A stretch of 64,000 bases of DNA from Scandinavium goeteborgense (GTDB taxonomy: Bacteria > Pseudomonadota > Gammaproteobacteria > Enterobacterales > Enterobacteriaceae): assembly GCF_003935895.2 (NCBI RefSeq), contig NZ_CP054058.1, positions 4,259,177 through 4,323,176 on the forward strand, read 5' to 3'. The notes under the pieces were generated by a model, which was not told the DNA's origin, made no database searches, and saw only the letters and a program-made list of their open reading frames with translations. The translations under genes and the position numbers were made by a program. Positions within the stretch are counted from its first letter, which is position 1; every line of letters begins with the position of its first letter. Shown in pieces: positions 1 to 12,815 of the stretch.

Positions 1-308
1 GCTAACTTGAGGCCGAAAGACATGTTTTCTGCAACAGAGAGATGGGGGTATAACGCGTAGGACTGGAACACCATGCCGATGCCGCGTTCCGCAGGCGGCG
101 TCTCGTTCATGCGCTTTTCACCAATCAGCAGTTCCCCGCTGGTGATGGTTTCCAGACCGGCGATCATTCGCAGCAGCGTAGATTTGCCGCAGCCCGATGG
201 CCCGACAAACACCACAAACTCCCCCTCATGGATGTCGAGATTGATGTCTTTCGACACCACCACGTCACCCCAGGCTTTCGTTACGTTTCGCAGCTGTACG
301 CTCGCCAT
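1..308 (-). CDS. malK: Maltose/maltodextrin ABC transporter ATP-binding subunit MalK (N-terminal part, cut by window edge)
   Basis: Translating the minus strand from the ATG at 308 gives an ABC ATPase N-terminus of about 102 residues starting [20 protein letters not shown]. The Walker A motif GPSGCGKST lies near residues 36-44, and the Q-loop follows in [15 protein letters not shown]. MalK is the cytoplasmic ATPase dimer that powers the MalFGK2 importer and, in E. coli, also binds the activator MalT. The gene is divergent from malE across about 370 bp and would continue leftwards into lamB in the usual arrangement, but that lies outside the window. The family match and context are clear; only the N-terminus is present. 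Confidence 0.97.
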   Translation of the reverse strand, partial: MASVQLRNVTKAWGDVVVSKDINLDIHEGEFVVFVGPSGCGKSTLLRMIAGLETITSGELLIGEKRMNETPPAERGIGMVFQSYALYPHLSVAENMSFGLKL

Positions 309-1870
<1,562 letters not shown>

Positions 1871-1888
1871 TGTCGTAATGCCGTAATT

Positions 1889-1972
1889 CCCTCTCCCTTT
1901 GGGAGAGGGTTAGGGAGAGGGCTGTTCAAGTCCGGACGCCCTCACCCCGGCCCTCTCCCCCAGGAGAGGGAG
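1889..1972. repeat. REP/BIME-like double hairpin between malE and malF
   Basis: The first hairpin is CCCTCTCCC (1889-1897), a TTT loop, then GGGAGAGGG (1901-1909). The second is CCCTCTCC (1951-1958) pairing with GGAGAGGG (1963-1970), and CCCTCACCCC lies between. E. coli carries unrelated REP elements at this same position, where they stabilise malE mRNA. This element belongs to a different sequence family that recurs elsewhere in the window (about 5043, 10862, 26618, 28437, 41385). A role in uneven malE/malF expression is inference. Confidence 0.8.
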
Positions 1973-2004
1973 AAAAGATGAAACGCTGTAGAGGAATAGA
2001 CCCC

Positions 2005-3549
2005 ATGGATGCCGTTAAAAAGAGTCACTGGTGGCAAAGCGAGACGCTGAAGTGGTCCGTTGTCGGACTGCTGGGCCTGCTGGTCGGCTACCTTATTGTT
2101 TTAATGTACGCCCAGGGGGAGTACCTGTTCGCCATCATGACGCTGATTTTAAGCTCTGCTGGCCTGTATATTTTCGCCAATCGTAAAGCCTACGCGTGGC
2201 GCTATGTTTATCCTGGCATGGCCGGCATGGGGCTGTTCGTCCTGTTCCCGCTGATCTGCACCATCGCCATCGCCTTCACCAACTACAGCAGCACCAACCA
2301 GCTGACCCAAGAGCGCGCGCAGCAGGTGCTGATGGACCGTTCGTATCAGGCGGGTAAAACCTATAACTTCGGGTTATACCCGGCGGGTGATGCGTGGAAG
2401 CTGGCGCTGACCGACGGTGACAGCGGTAAAAATTATGTCTCCGACGCTTTCAAATTTGGCGGCGAGCAAAAAATCACCCTGAAAGAAGCCGATGCTCTAC
2501 CGGAAGGCGAGCGTGGCAACCTGCGCGTCATCACCCAAAATCGTCAGGCGCTGAACCAGCTGACCGCGATTTTGCCGGATGACAGCAAAGTCATCATGAG
2601 TTCCCTGCGCCAGTTCTCTGGCACGCGCCCGCTGTATACCGAGGGTGAAAAAGGCGACCTGACCAATAACCAGAGCGGCGTGAAATATCGCCCGAATAAC
2701 CAGGTTGGTTTTTATCAGGCGGTTAACGCCGATGGTCACTGGGGCGATGAAAAGCTGAGCCCGGGATACACCGTCAGCATTGGCTGGGATAACTTCACCC
2801 GCGTCTTCACCGACGAAGGCATTCAGAAACCGTTCTTCGCCATCTTCGTCTGGACCGTGATTTTCTCCGTGCTGACCGTGCTGCTGACCGTGGCCGTGGG
2901 CATGGTGCTGGCCTGCGTGGTGCAGTGGGAATCGCTGAAAGGGAAAGCCATTTACCGCGTACTGCTGATTCTGCCGTACGCCGTGCCGTCGTTTATCTCG
3001 ATTCTGATCTTCAAAGGGCTGTTCAACCAGAGCTTTGGTGAAATCAACATGATGCTGGGCGCGCTGTTTGGCATCAAACCGGCGTGGTTTAGCGACCCGA
3101 CCACCGCGCGTTCGATGATCATCATCGTCAACACCTGGCTCGGCTATCCGTACATGATGATCCTGTGCATGGGGCTGCTGAAGGCGATTCCGGACGATCT
3201 GTATGAAGCCTCGGCGATGGACGGCGCAGGTCCGTTCCAGAACTTCTTTAAGATTACGCTGCCGCTGCTGATCAAGCCGCTGACGCCGCTGATGATCGCC
3301 AGCTTCGCGTTTAACTTTAACAACTTCGTGCTGATTCAACTGTTGACCAACGGTGGCCCGGACCGTCTCGGCACCACCACTCCGGCGGGCTATACCGACC
3401 TGTTGGTGAGCTACACCTACCGTATCGCCTTTGAAGGCGGCGGTGGTCAGGACTTCGGCCTGGCGGCGGCGATTGCCACGCTGATCTTCCTGTTGGTAGG
3501 CGCACTGGCGATTATCAACCTCAAAGCCACGCGCATGAAATTCGATTAA
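2005..3549 (+). CDS. malF: Maltose ABC transporter permease MalF
   Basis: Starting at the ATG at 2005 gives 514 residues beginning [17 protein letters not shown], exactly the usual MalF length. An upstream in-frame ATG at 1978 lies in the repeat and would add nine unsupported residues, whereas GAGG at 1991-1994 is a suitable ribosome site for 2005. Features are N-terminal membrane helices, the large periplasmic P2 loop (about residues 90-275), and the cytoplasmic EAA loop [20 protein letters not shown] that contacts MalK. It forms the translocation pore with MalG. malG follows after 14 bp. Confidence 0.98.
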   Translation: MDAVKKSHWWQSETLKWSVVGLLGLLVGYLIVLMYAQGEYLFAIMTLILSSAGLYIFANRKAYAWRYVYPGMAGMGLFVLFPLICTIAIAFTNYSSTNQLTQERAQQVLMDRSYQAGKTYNFGLYPAGDAWKLALTDGDSGKNYVSDAFKFGGEQKITLKEADALPEGERGNLRVITQNRQALNQLTAILPDDSKVIMSSLRQFSGTRPLYTEGEKGDLTNNQSGVKYRPNNQVGFYQAVNADGHWGDEKLSPGYTVSIGWDNFTRVFTDEGIQKPFFAIFVWTVIFSVLTVLLTVAVGMVLACVVQWESLKGKAIYRVLLILPYAVPSFISILIFKGLFNQSFGEINMMLGALFGIKPAWFSDPTTARSMIIIVNTWLGYPYMMILCMGLLKAIPDDLYEASAMDGAGPFQNFFKITLPLLIKPLTPLMIASFAFNFNNFVLIQLLTNGGPDRLGTTTPAGYTDLLVSYTYRIAFEGGGGQDFGLAAAIATLIFLLVGALAIINLKATRMKFD

Positions 3550-3563
3550 GGGAGTTATCGACA

Positions 3564-4454
3564 ATGGCTATGGTTCAACCCACATCTCAGAAACTGCGCC
3601 TCTTGGCCACGCACTTAGGGCTGCTGATTTTCATCGCCGCAATCATGTTCCCGCTGCTGATGGTTATCGCCATTTCGCTGCGTGAAGGTAACTTCGCCAC
3701 CGGCAGCCTGATCCCGGAGCAAATTTCCTGGGAGCATTGGAAGCTGGCACTGGGCTTTAGCGTCGAGCACGCCGATGGCCGCGTCACGCCGCCGCCGTTC
3801 CCGGTGCTGCTGTGGCTGTGGAACTCGATCAAAATTGCGGGCATCACCGCGGTAGGTATCGTGGTGCTCTCCACCACCTGCGCTTATGCTTTCGCCCGCA
3901 TGAAGTTCCCGGGCAAAGCGACGCTGCTGAAAAGTATGCTGATTTTCCAGATGTTCCCGGCGGTGCTGTCCCTGGTCGCGCTGTATGCCTTGTTTGACCG
4001 TCTCGGCCAGTACATTCCTTTCATCGGCCTGAATACGCACGGTGGCGTGATCTTCGCCTATATGGGCGGCATCGCGCTGCACGTCTGGACTATCAAAGGC
4101 TACTTCGAAACCATTGACGGTTCGCTGGAAGAAGCCGCCGCGCTGGACGGTGCCACGCCGTGGCAGGCGTTCCGCCTGGTGCTGCTGCCGCTGTCGGTGC
4201 CGATTCTGGCGGTAGTCTTTATTCTGTCGTTCATCGCCGCTATCACCGAAGTGCCAGTCGCTTCCTTGCTGCTGCGCGACGTGAACAGTTACACCCTTGC
4301 CGTCGGCATGCAGCAATACCTCAACCCACAAAACTACCTGTGGGGCGACTTTGCCGCGGCGGCCGTGCTGTCAGCCATCCCGATCACGCTGGTGTTCCTG
4401 CTGGCTCAACGCTGGTTGGTTAACGGCCTGACGGCGGGCGGAGTGAAAGGTTAA
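3564..4454 (+). CDS. malG: Maltose ABC transporter permease MalG
   Basis: This 296-residue inner-membrane permease has about six predicted helices. Its EAA loop, [20 protein letters not shown], near residues 190-209 is the MalK docking site. It starts [20 protein letters not shown] and ends GLTAGGVKG, as the family does. It lies 14 bp after malF with GGGAG just upstream of its ATG, so malEFG is one transcription unit. A strong hairpin terminator follows at 4518. Unlike E. coli K-12, no xylE separates malG from psiE. Confidence 0.98.
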   Translation: MAMVQPTSQKLRLLATHLGLLIFIAAIMFPLLMVIAISLREGNFATGSLIPEQISWEHWKLALGFSVEHADGRVTPPPFPVLLWLWNSIKIAGITAVGIVVLSTTCAYAFARMKFPGKATLLKSMLIFQMFPAVLSLVALYALFDRLGQYIPFIGLNTHGGVIFAYMGGIALHVWTIKGYFETIDGSLEEAAALDGATPWQAFRLVLLPLSVPILAVVFILSFIAAITEVPVASLLLRDVNSYTLAVGMQQYLNPQNYLWGDFAAAAVLSAIPITLVFLLAQRWLVNGLTAGGVKG

Positions 4455-4517
4455 GTTTCATTGTTATTGCCTGTAATGCCACTGTTATCCCTCAATTTGT
4501 ACTTGTGACTGTTGATT

Positions 4518-4545
4518 TGGCGCTCCCTGGAGCGCCATTTTTTTA
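4518..4545. terminator. Intrinsic terminator after malG, shared with convergent psiE
   Basis: TGGCGCTCC, CT, GGAGCGCCA forms a perfect 9-bp stem (4518-4537) followed by a run of T on the plus strand. It lies between the convergent ends of malG and psiE. The T-run overlaps the psiE stop codon at 4543-4545. It fits malEFG well; on the minus strand the downstream side is only moderately T-rich. Confidence 0.85.
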
Positions 4546-4953
4546 TTCACGTTTCAGGCGTTTCGAGTTGCACAGCCAAAGGGTGATAACCAGCAGCAAG
4601 ATCGCCGCAGAATAGATCAGGACATCAAGTGGGGATTTATGATCAACGATGATCAGCCGCACGATGGCGGTGATCCCGATATAGACAAAGTAGCGTAGCG
4701 GGAAGTGAAAGCCGGACTGAAAGTACTTCACGATCAGCGCGATAAACTCAAAATAGAGGAAGTAGACCACCAGCCCTTCCACCAGCGCGTATTTGCTGGT
4801 TTGTTCAGGGGCAAACAGAACGTCGGCCAGATGGAGCGTTTCTTTGCCGAGGAAAACCACCAGGATCAGGCCCAGGCTGAGCAAACCCAGATTCAATACG
4901 GTCTGCAAAACGGTGGAGATAAATTCAACGCGTGGACGAGTCAGCGATGTCAT
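4543..4953 (-). CDS. psiE: Phosphate-starvation-inducible membrane protein PsiE
   Basis: The protein is 136 residues from the ATG at 4953 ([17 protein letters not shown]), the normal PsiE length. A longer reading from a TTG at 4995 adds an arginine-rich extension with no family support. Four hydrophobic segments (about residues 20-40, 57-75, 82-100, 108-127) mark it as a small inner-membrane protein, ending in the conserved tail [12 protein letters not shown]. In E. coli psiE is induced by phosphate starvation; its biochemical role is unknown. It is tandem with and downstream of yjbH, and convergent with malG. Confidence 0.95.
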   Translation of the reverse strand: MTSLTRPRVEFISTVLQTVLNLGLLSLGLILVVFLGKETLHLADVLFAPEQTSKYALVEGLVVYFLYFEFIALIVKYFQSGFHFPLRYFVYIGITAIVRLIIVDHKSPLDVLIYSAAILLLVITLWLCNSKRLKRE

Positions 4954-5042
4954 ACAGCTTCTCCTGCGGTGTGGCGAACCCCTTGTATAACGCAAAAATG
5001 TGACGGGGATCTACATTTTTTGTTTATATTTCGCGCATAGAG

Positions 5043-5070
5043 TACCCCTCACCCCAAGGGGTGAGGGGTA
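5043..5070. repeat. Perfect 13-bp hairpin (TACCCCTCACCCC) between yjbH and psiE
   Basis: TACCCCTCACCCC (5043-5055), AA, then its exact complement (5058-5070) lies just past the yjbH stop. No T-run follows on the minus strand, so it is not a textbook intrinsic terminator. The sequence resembles the CCCTC/GAGGG repeat family seen elsewhere in the window. It probably protects the 3' end of the yjbEFGH mRNA or aids termination. Confidence 0.65.
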
Positions 5071-5075
5071 AATCA

Positions 5076-7172
5076 TCAGCGGAAGTTCTGACTGCGGTCG
5101 CTGGTCATGTCGTACAGCTGGAATTTACGACCGAGCTGCTGGCCGCCGTCACGCGTCAGCGGTGTCCAGCCAATCGATGCCCGGCTGCGGGTCGGGCCGG
5201 ACGAGAACAGGTCCAGCGGCACGGAGACATACACGCCTTTGGTGAAATCACCTTCGCCGTATTCATCTGCCGACACGTTGGTTATCGTGGCATATGCGCC
5301 CACGACGACACCGCTGTCGAAGTGCTTCGACACCTCCAGCGTGCCGCCTTTATCGCCTGCCAGATATTGCCCGACGCTGGCTTTCACCAGCACGTCCTGG
5401 GCAAACGACGGCGTCCAGTACGCCGTGAGATTCCCCACTTTGGCGCTGTAATCGGTGAACTTCATCATGTCCAGCGAACTGGTCCAGTCACGCTGTTTCA
5501 CGTAGTTGGCATCCACACCGAACGCCCAGTTGCTGTCGACCGGACGCCACAGCACTTCGCCGCCCACGCCGCCGTACATGGTTTCGAGATAACCGCCATA
5601 CACCTGGCCGTAAAAATCATTGCCCAGATACTGCAGATAGTTGGCCTGCAGGTTATTCACGTAAACGTCGTTTTCAACGTAATCACGCACGTGAGTACGC
5701 ACGCGCGGCAGCGTCGAGTCGTTTGGCGGGTTGGTATAGTTGAATTTGTCATAGTTGTTGGCGATGTTGCCGAACACGCTGCCGGTGGTCAGCAGGTGAT
5801 CTGTCACCCACCAGTCGGCGGTGGCCATTACACCCAGCTGGTACATGTAGAAGCTTTCCGGCCCGCCGATGGACTGGCTGAGCACCGGATCGACATGGAA
5901 ATTAAAGCGCGATTTGTCGATATACCAGCCCTGCTCGGTTTTGTCCGGCACCACTGGCGCTTCACGTTTCTGCACCAGTTCGGTCTCGTGACCCAGCGGC
6001 TCGCCTTCCAGATGACGTTTCAGGCTGGCGACGTTGGTTTCCGTGGTCACCTGCGGCATGTTCAGACGGTTTTCAGTCACGCGAACCGTGCTGATGCCGT
6101 CCGGCAGATCGTTCATGATGATGCGGTTTGCGCGCTCAATCCCTTCACGCGAATCGCGGTATTTCACCTGCTCGCCGGTGACGTACAGCGTGTCGCCTTT
6201 AACCTGAATTTTCGGGTCAGCAAATCCGGCATTGTACTTCAGCAGCGTCAGCTGATTCGCCACCACCGAATGTTGCAGAATGGCGTCCTGCGGCTGCGGC
6301 TGGTATTTCGGTCGGCTGTTGTCGTTATACGACGGACGCAGATCGTTAAAGTTGGTGCGCAGGGTCACGCCGAACATGAAGGTGTTGCCGCGCTCGTAGC
6401 TGAGGTTAACGTCGGCCCAATCGGTCACGCGATAAATGGCGCCGACGTTAAACTTACTTTTCTGTTCGAGCTTTCCGGCGAAGTCTTCGCTGTAGTTGTT
6501 GCCTTCATACTCCAGCTTCAGGCGCAGCGGCTGCCACGGCGTCTGGTATTCCACGCCGCCGAACAGTGAGGCCGGGCCGTGGAACATCTGGCTGCTGTCC
6601 ATCGAACCCGCCTGTCGGTAGCTGTTATCGCGATAGCAATATTTATCGCTGTAGCTACACAACGGATTTTTGACGTTGCCGCTGGTGCCGAGGTAGCCCC
6701 AGCCGAGACCGAGGCTGAAATCGAATGGGCCCCAGGCTTTGCTGGCGACCAGATATTCCGCATCAAACAGGCCGGTCCCGCCGATATCTCGCGCCCCGAC
6801 AGATACTTGTGGCAGCCAGTAGCTCTCTTCCCACAGGCGCAGCTTGAGGTCGAAGGCTTTATCTTTGTAGGTCTGGTCGCCAGAGAAGGATTCCACGCTG
6901 CTGTATTCTCGGGTTCGCACATCGGTATAACGCAGGGTCGTTTCCAGCCACGGGAAAAGCTGCACCGAGGCGGAGTAATAGCGGTACTGGTCGTTATCGC
7001 GATAGTTGAGACTCAGTTCCCCTTCCCGCGCCATGCGCGCCGTCGGCGTTTGCAGCAGGCCGACGCCACCAAAATCTGACTGCGACGGGCCAATCGGTGC
7101 CGGATACGTTTCCGCATGGCAGACCGCGCTCACGCCCAGCGCCAGCAGGCTATAGAGAAATCTTTTTTTCAT
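5076..7172 (-). CDS. yjbH: Exopolysaccharide export outer-membrane protein YjbH
   Basis: This 698-residue protein has a signal peptide ([20 protein letters not shown]) and then a long beta-rich sequence typical of the YjbH/GfcD family. The sequence opens with [22 protein letters not shown] and has many alternating aromatic/polar strands of an outer-membrane barrel (GWGYLG, VGASYxY-like). The family is linked to export of an Rcs-regulated exopolysaccharide. It is last in yjbEFGH, and its ATG at 7172 overlaps the last base of the yjbG stop. Whether it forms one or two barrels cannot be told by eye. Confidence 0.95.
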   Translation of the reverse strand: MKKRFLYSLLALGVSAVCHAETYPAPIGPSQSDFGGVGLLQTPTARMAREGELSLNYRDNDQYRYYSASVQLFPWLETTLRYTDVRTREYSSVESFSGDQTYKDKAFDLKLRLWEESYWLPQVSVGARDIGGTGLFDAEYLVASKAWGPFDFSLGLGWGYLGTSGNVKNPLCSYSDKYCYRDNSYRQAGSMDSSQMFHGPASLFGGVEYQTPWQPLRLKLEYEGNNYSEDFAGKLEQKSKFNVGAIYRVTDWADVNLSYERGNTFMFGVTLRTNFNDLRPSYNDNSRPKYQPQPQDAILQHSVVANQLTLLKYNAGFADPKIQVKGDTLYVTGEQVKYRDSREGIERANRIIMNDLPDGISTVRVTENRLNMPQVTTETNVASLKRHLEGEPLGHETELVQKREAPVVPDKTEQGWYIDKSRFNFHVDPVLSQSIGGPESFYMYQLGVMATADWWVTDHLLTTGSVFGNIANNYDKFNYTNPPNDSTLPRVRTHVRDYVENDVYVNNLQANYLQYLGNDFYGQVYGGYLETMYGGVGGEVLWRPVDSNWAFGVDANYVKQRDWTSSLDMMKFTDYSAKVGNLTAYWTPSFAQDVLVKASVGQYLAGDKGGTLEVSKHFDSGVVVGAYATITNVSADEYGEGDFTKGVYVSVPLDLFSSGPTRSRASIGWTPLTRDGGQQLGRKFQLYDMTSDRSQNFR

Positions 7173-7909
7173 TATTCCGGGATCCGCTGTGCAAGGGTAC
7201 GAAGAAGCGCGGCGTTCAGATCGTCATACTTCTTCGTCCAAAGTGAGTCGGCGAAACCGACAAAAATGATGCTGCCGGGCATCGGCTCAATGTGACGCTT
7301 ATTCCAGTACGCCACTGGCGCTTTTTCTTTGCGTCCATCGGGATAAATCACCCAGGCATAGCTGCGGTCCGCGCCGCTCAGCAGGCTCATCTCATCGAGA
7401 TACGCCGCCACGTCTTTGCCAGGCACAAACGCGGTTTTACCCGGGCGGCTAATTAGCCCAAACACGCTGACGGTGGTCGGCTGCTGGCCAACCCACAGGC
7501 TGTACTGCCCTTCCAGCGGCGGGTTTGCGCGACGCCCAAGCCGAACGCTGTCGGGGTCGAGGCTGACAAACTGCCTGCCAGTGATGTTCAGCGTTTGCAG
7601 CTGCTGACGCACGGCGTTTATCGCCACGGCATCGTCACCGTTTTCGTCCGCCGCCAGCGCGCCAAGCTGCGCCATCAGGGTCTGTTTCTGTTGCAGCGCC
7701 ACGGCAGTGGCCTGTTTTTCTGCGATAACGGCCCCTGGCCACCAGCTGTTTTCCAGTCTCGGCTGCGCCACTAAATCCGCCAGATGGGCGGCATCGGTCA
7801 GGGTTTTGGCTTCTTTTGCGCCGTTGATATACACGTCGACGGTGCCCGCAGCCAGCGCTAGCGGGGCAATAAACCACGTCATCACGGCAGCAAGGGAGAG
7901 TTTTTTCAT
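7172..7909 (-). CDS. yjbG: Periplasmic exopolysaccharide operon protein YjbG
   Basis: This 245-residue protein has a signal peptide ([20 protein letters not shown], cut before [10 protein letters not shown]). It belongs to the GfcC/YjbG family of capsule-associated periplasmic proteins, with SLBB-like beta-grasp segments such as [20 protein letters not shown]. It lies between yjbF and yjbH, overlapping yjbF by 4 bp and yjbH by 1 bp, so the three are translationally linked. No enzymatic motif is visible. The role is in assembly or export of an extracellular polysaccharide, inferred from the family. Confidence 0.95.
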   Translation of the reverse strand: MKKLSLAAVMTWFIAPLALAAGTVDVYINGAKEAKTLTDAAHLADLVAQPRLENSWWPGAVIAEKQATAVALQQKQTLMAQLGALAADENGDDAVAINAVRQQLQTLNITGRQFVSLDPDSVRLGRRANPPLEGQYSLWVGQQPTTVSVFGLISRPGKTAFVPGKDVAAYLDEMSLLSGADRSYAWVIYPDGRKEKAPVAYWNKRHIEPMPGSIIFVGFADSLWTKKYDDLNAALLRTLAQRIPE

Positions 7910-8544
7910 TGCTTCGCCGCCTTGATCAGGGTGGTTTTCACCGGGAAGAAATTCGCGCCGAGATACTGTTCTGACTGGCGAATTTGTCCTTCGCTGTCCA
8001 CCCAGAAGCGGTTCTGCCAGCTCGCCTGGTCGGTGCTGGCGTCTTCCACCAGCACGCGCACGACGGTGGATTCTCCCGCCAGCGTCAGGGTGTCGGTGCC
8101 CTGCCAGTGGAATTCAGAGCGGGCGGTGGCGTAGCGCACCTGTTTGTGTTCCGTCCAGCCCAGGGTGCGGGTCCAGCTTGCACCATCGATAATCTGGTTA
8201 GGTTTTGCCAGCGGATCGTCGGCGAGGTTATTTACGCTGAGCAGGTTATCGCCGCCGAGCAGCGTTTTCACGATGCGACCCTGCTGCGTCACCACCGTGG
8301 CCTGATCTTGCGTCACCCACTTCTGCTGACCGTTTTCTGAAAACGCGAGGACCACAAACAGCTGCGGGCCGTTATTGAGCTGCATGTACTGGCTGGCATA
8401 CGGCATATTCTGGATATCGTCGGCGGTAAGCTGCACGCCTTGCGTGCCGAAAACGCTGTGCCACAACGATTTGCCGAGCCCTTCCGTGCTGGCTGAACAG
8501 GCCTGAAGCAGCAGGCAAAGAGTGACAATAATAGGTCGCTTCAC
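7906..8544 (-). CDS. yjbF: Outer-membrane lipoprotein YjbF
   Basis: The GTG at 8544 gives 212 residues starting MKRPIIVTLCLLLQAC, the usual YjbF length, with a lipobox (LLQAC) at residues 13-17. GGAGAAG lies 5-11 bases upstream of the GTG and supports this start. The in-frame reading from 8574 would put charged residues before the signal peptide and is less likely. The family (GfcB/YmcC) consists of lipoproteins encoded with polysaccharide export genes. It follows yjbE across a gap with a terminator-like hairpin and overlaps yjbG by four bases. Confidence 0.93.
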   Translation of the reverse strand: MKRPIIVTLCLLLQACSASTEGLGKSLWHSVFGTQGVQLTADDIQNMPYASQYMQLNNGPQLFVVLAFSENGQQKWVTQDQATVVTQQGRIVKTLLGGDNLLSVNNLADDPLAKPNQIIDGASWTRTLGWTEHKQVRYATARSEFHWQGTDTLTLAGESTVVRVLVEDASTDQASWQNRFWVDSEGQIRQSEQYLGANFFPVKTTLIKAAKQ

Positions 8545-8562
8545 GACTCTTCTCCGAAGGGG

Positions 8563-8588
8563 CAAAATAACCACACCGAAGTGTGGTT
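8563..8588 (-). terminator. Intra-operon hairpin between yjbE and yjbF (possible attenuating terminator)
   Basis: AACCACAC (8569-8576), CGAA, GTGTGGTT (8581-8588) forms an 8-bp stem with a tight tetraloop. Read on the minus strand it is followed by ATTTTG. It sits just after the yjbE stop and before yjbF, so it may lower yjbFGH expression relative to the small yjbE product. The stem is seen directly; partial termination is inference. Confidence 0.6.
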
Positions 8589-8609
8589 AGGGTTAATGAC
8601 CCGTGAGAC

Positions 8610-8852
8610 TTAGCGGGTACTTGTGGTTGTTGTGGTCGTGGTTCCGGTATTGGAGCCATCACCACCACCGGTCGCCGCCAGTGCGACCCCCACGGCCGAA
8701 CTTACGGCGCTGGCGCTGGTTGCGGCGGAACTGCCCGCAGACACAGACGTCGCTGCCGACCCTGCCGCATCACCGGTTTCCACCGGGGCTGCATAGGCAG
8801 AAGCCGCCGCAAACGCAGAAATGGCAAAAATGCCATACATTACTTTTTTCAT
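8610..8852 (-). CDS. yjbE: Small secreted protein YjbE
   Basis: This 80-residue protein has a signal peptide ([21 protein letters not shown], cut before APVETGDA), then a low-complexity Ala/Ser/Thr/Gly-rich body, and a C-terminal tract of eight threonines interrupted by S before R. Length and layout match YjbE, first gene of the exopolysaccharide operon that RcsB controls in E. coli. The mature protein has no recognisable domain and is likely disordered or surface-associated. The gene is AT-poor but compositionally simple, so it relies on synteny for its name. Confidence 0.93.
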   Translation of the reverse strand: MKKVMYGIFAISAFAAASAYAAPVETGDAAGSAATSVSAGSSAATSASAVSSAVGVALAATGGGDGSNTGTTTTTTTSTR

Positions 8853-9363
8853 TACTATTTCCCTTCATTGGTTGAATGAATGGAGTTTCACCTGAGAAAT
8901 TCAGGCGATATCGAGTATACACAACTAAAGCTGACGAATTAGGGCTCAGGAAATAAGCAGGCGGGTTTTAGGACAATGAGAAAAAAACGTTATTCCATAA
9001 TCAGGTAAAATAATAAAAACCTTTAAATTCAATCAACTTATCAGACACAAACATCAAGAAAATCCTAAAAAATAAATTATGCATTGTCGATCACAATCGT
9101 TTTTAGGATTAACCTGAACAGGCGAAAGGAATAGCCATGCAGCCGCGCATTCTTTATTCCCTGTAATTTTGATGGGAAATGAATACCGCGATTTCTGTCT
9201 CGCGGAAATGCATTTCGCACAGGATCGATATTCTGCGATCCCCATTCTCCGTTCCTCGTTTCAATTGCCAACTCTGGTTCAGACCTGTCCATCAGCCGCA
9301 GGTTTTCCCGCCTGCCGGTGCGTAAAGTGGCGGCATCCTGTCACTCTTGTCTGAGGCTCCATT
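8853..9363. other. Intergenic region: yjbE promoter side and isomerase upstream side
   Basis: This 511-bp gap lies between the divergent yjbE and the isomerase-like gene. On the minus strand TATACT (complement of 8914-8919) is a good -10 for yjbE, but no good -35 lies 16-18 bases upstream, fitting an activator-dependent promoter such as one driven by RcsB. A CCTGA/TCAGG hairpin at 8891-8905 lies in the expected leader. The stretch 8980-9110 is AT-rich. Short open frames here lack ribosome sites and family resemblance and are not called. Confidence 0.5.
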
Positions 9364-10785
9364 ATGAAAACATTCACCGTTGGTCTGTTTGGCATTGGGC
9401 TTGATACTTACTGGCCGCAGTTTCACGGCCTGCGCGAACAGCTCGAAGGCTATCTGGGCCGGGTTGATGAGCAATTACAACGCCGCGAAGTGGCGGTAGT
9501 GAACGCCGGGCTGATTGATAACCCGCACACCATGGACGCCGCCGCGGCAACGTTCGCCGCAAAAAACGTCGATGCGCTGGTGCTGTACATCACCACTTAC
9601 GCCCTGAGTTCCACCGTTCTGCCGTTGGTGCAGCAATTAAACGTCCCGGTCATTATTCTGGCGCTGCAACCGGAGAAAAAAGTCCCCTGCGCGACCATTA
9701 ATCAGCATCCGGATCGCGGGGTGCGCACCGGGCAATGGCTGGCGCACTGTCAGGCCTGTAGCGCCCCGGAACTGGTGAACGTGTTCCAGCGGGCCAATAT
9801 CGGTTACACCCTGGTGCCGGGTTATCTCGACGATCCGCAGGCGTGGCGAGAAATCGATAACTGGCTGGCCGCCGCCCAAACAGTTCATGCCCTGAAAACC
9901 ACTAACGTTGGCGTACTCGGCCACTATTACAACGGCATGTACGACGTCTACTCGGATATGACTAATCTGTCGGCCAAATTCGGCGTGCGCTTCCGGGTGC
10001 TGGAGATTTGCGAGCTGGCGGATTCGCTGCCGTCGATAAGCCCTGCGGAGCGTGAGCAAAAACACAAACAGGTGTTCGATGCGCTGAACGTCGACCCGGC
10101 GTGTGAGGCGTTTGAACTGCAGCGAGCGATAACCACCTCGGTGGCGCTGGATAAGCTGGTTGCCCGCCATCAGCTGGGCGCGATGGCTTATTACTACGAA
10201 GGTGCATCCGGTTCGCCGCAGGAAAACATCATCACCTCGGTCATTCTCGGCAATACGCTGCTGACCGAGCGCGACATTCCGGTGGCCGGAGAGTGCGAAA
10301 TCAAGAATGTGCTGGCGATGAAAATCCTCAGTCTGTTGAAGGCGGGCGGTTCGTTCTCGGAGCCGTACGGCATGGATTTCGAGGATGACACCGTGCAATG
10401 GGGCCACGACGGCCCAGCGCACCCGCTGATGTCAGAAGGAAAAGTCAGGCTGGTGCCGCTGCCGGTGTACCACGGCAAACCGGGCAAAGGGGTGTCGATT
10501 CAGATGACCGTCGCACCGGGTCCGGTGACGTTTTTATCGGTGGTGGAACATCGGGATGGTCGCGTTACGCTCCAGTTCGCCGAAGGTGAAGCGGTGCCGG
10601 GCGAGGCTTTGGATATCGGTAATACCAACAGCCATTATCGTTTCGCGCTGTCGGCCCGGGAGTTCACCCGTCGCTGGTGCGAAGGCGGCCCGGCACACCA
10701 TTGCGCGATTGGCATGGGTCACGTCGGAGAGAAAATCGAGGCAATTGCGAAGCTGTTAGGGATCCAAAGCTGCCGGATAGCCTGA
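9364..10785 (+). CDS. L-arabinose/L-fucose isomerase-family protein (AraA fold), substrate unknown
   Basis: This 473-residue protein resembles the AraA/FucI superfamily without being AraA itself (AraA is about 500 aa and sits with araB/araD). Segments align in order with Ara[14 protein letters not shown] matches the EGDWK region (E310), [11 protein letters not shown] matches SFMEDYTYHFE (E333), GHDGP matches the GAHML His (H348), and [11 protein letters not shown] matches GGAHHT (H445/H446). Those are the four metal-binding positions, so it is probably a metal-dependent ketose/aldose isomerase. No kinase, aldolase, transporter or regulator is beside it. It lies between yjbE and pgi, where E. 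coli K-12 has nothing. The true substrate cannot be read from sequence. Confidence 0.8.
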   Translation: MKTFTVGLFGIGLDTYWPQFHGLREQLEGYLGRVDEQLQRREVAVVNAGLIDNPHTMDAAAATFAAKNVDALVLYITTYALSSTVLPLVQQLNVPVIILALQPEKKVPCATINQHPDRGVRTGQWLAHCQACSAPELVNVFQRANIGYTLVPGYLDDPQAWREIDNWLAAAQTVHALKTTNVGVLGHYYNGMYDVYSDMTNLSAKFGVRFRVLEICELADSLPSISPAEREQKHKQVFDALNVDPACEAFELQRAITTSVALDKLVARHQLGAMAYYYEGASGSPQENIITSVILGNTLLTERDIPVAGECEIKNVLAMKILSLLKAGGSFSEPYGMDFEDDTVQWGHDGPAHPLMSEGKVRLVPLPVYHGKPGKGVSIQMTVAPGPVTFLSVVEHRDGRVTLQFAEGEAVPGEALDIGNTNSHYRFALSAREFTRRWCEGGPAHHCAIGMGHVGEKIEAIAKLLGIQSCRIA

Positions 10786-10787
10786 GT

Positions 10788-10861
10788 CATTGCCCGGTGG
10801 CGCTTCGCTTACCGTGCCTACGGTTTTGTAGGCCCGTGCAAACGCAGTGCCGCCGGGCAAT
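10788..10861. repeat. REP/BIME element after the isomerase-like gene
   Basis: TTGCCCGGTGGCGCTTCGCT at one end and a matching GTGCCGCCGGGCAA at the other form a long imperfect stem, with GTAGGCCCG between. This is the familiar enterobacterial REP (PU) architecture. It lies in the 3' region of the isomerase-like gene, convergent with pgi. Such elements act as mRNA stabilisers and gyrase/IHF sites in E. coli. Confidence 0.8.
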
Positions 10862-10917
10862 TTAGGGTGAGGGGAAGTCCGCTGCGGTCTGATGCCCTCT
10901 CCCACGGGGACAGGGTG
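10862..10917. repeat. CCCTCTCCC-type repeat adjacent to the BIME
   Basis: AGGGTGAGGGGAAG is followed by CTGATGCCCTCTCCC and an imperfect GGGGACAGGGT arm. The CTGATGCCCTCTCCC block is shared with the repeat downstream of iclR near 26612-26626. It is a decayed copy of the intergenic hairpin family noted at 1889. Confidence 0.6.
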
Positions 10918-10924
10918 CAAACAT

Positions 10925-10955
10925 AAAAAAAGCCTTCTCGAAGAGAAGGCTTTTT
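10925..10955. terminator. Bidirectional terminator between isomerase-like gene and pgi
   Basis: AGCCTTCTC (10931-10939), GAA, GAGAAGGCT (10943-10951) has an A-run on the left and a T-run on the right, so it can terminate both the rightward isomerase transcript and leftward pgi. Confidence 0.9.
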
Positions 10956-10971
10956 GTCGTTTATATCGGGT

Positions 10972-12714
<1,743 letters not shown>

Positions 12715-12815
12715 TCAGCCTTCGTTATCCTGAACTCATCACTGCTGCTTATAATCTACACATGCGTCATTTCGCACAATGATTTGCTCCACGTCACTAA
12801 GGAAAAAAGAAAAAT

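Noticed and set aside
1978-2004. An upstream in-frame start for malF
   Set aside because: The nine extra residues come from the repeat element; the ATG at 2005 has a ribosome site and gives the exact family length.
5061-6569. A 502-codon open frame antisense to yjbH
   Set aside because: Mirror of a real gene with signal peptide and operon context; no independent support.
9054-9354. Short open frames between yjbE and the isomerase-like gene
   Set aside because: Overlapping frames on both strands, no ribosome sites, Arg/Cys/Ser-rich noise-like composition.
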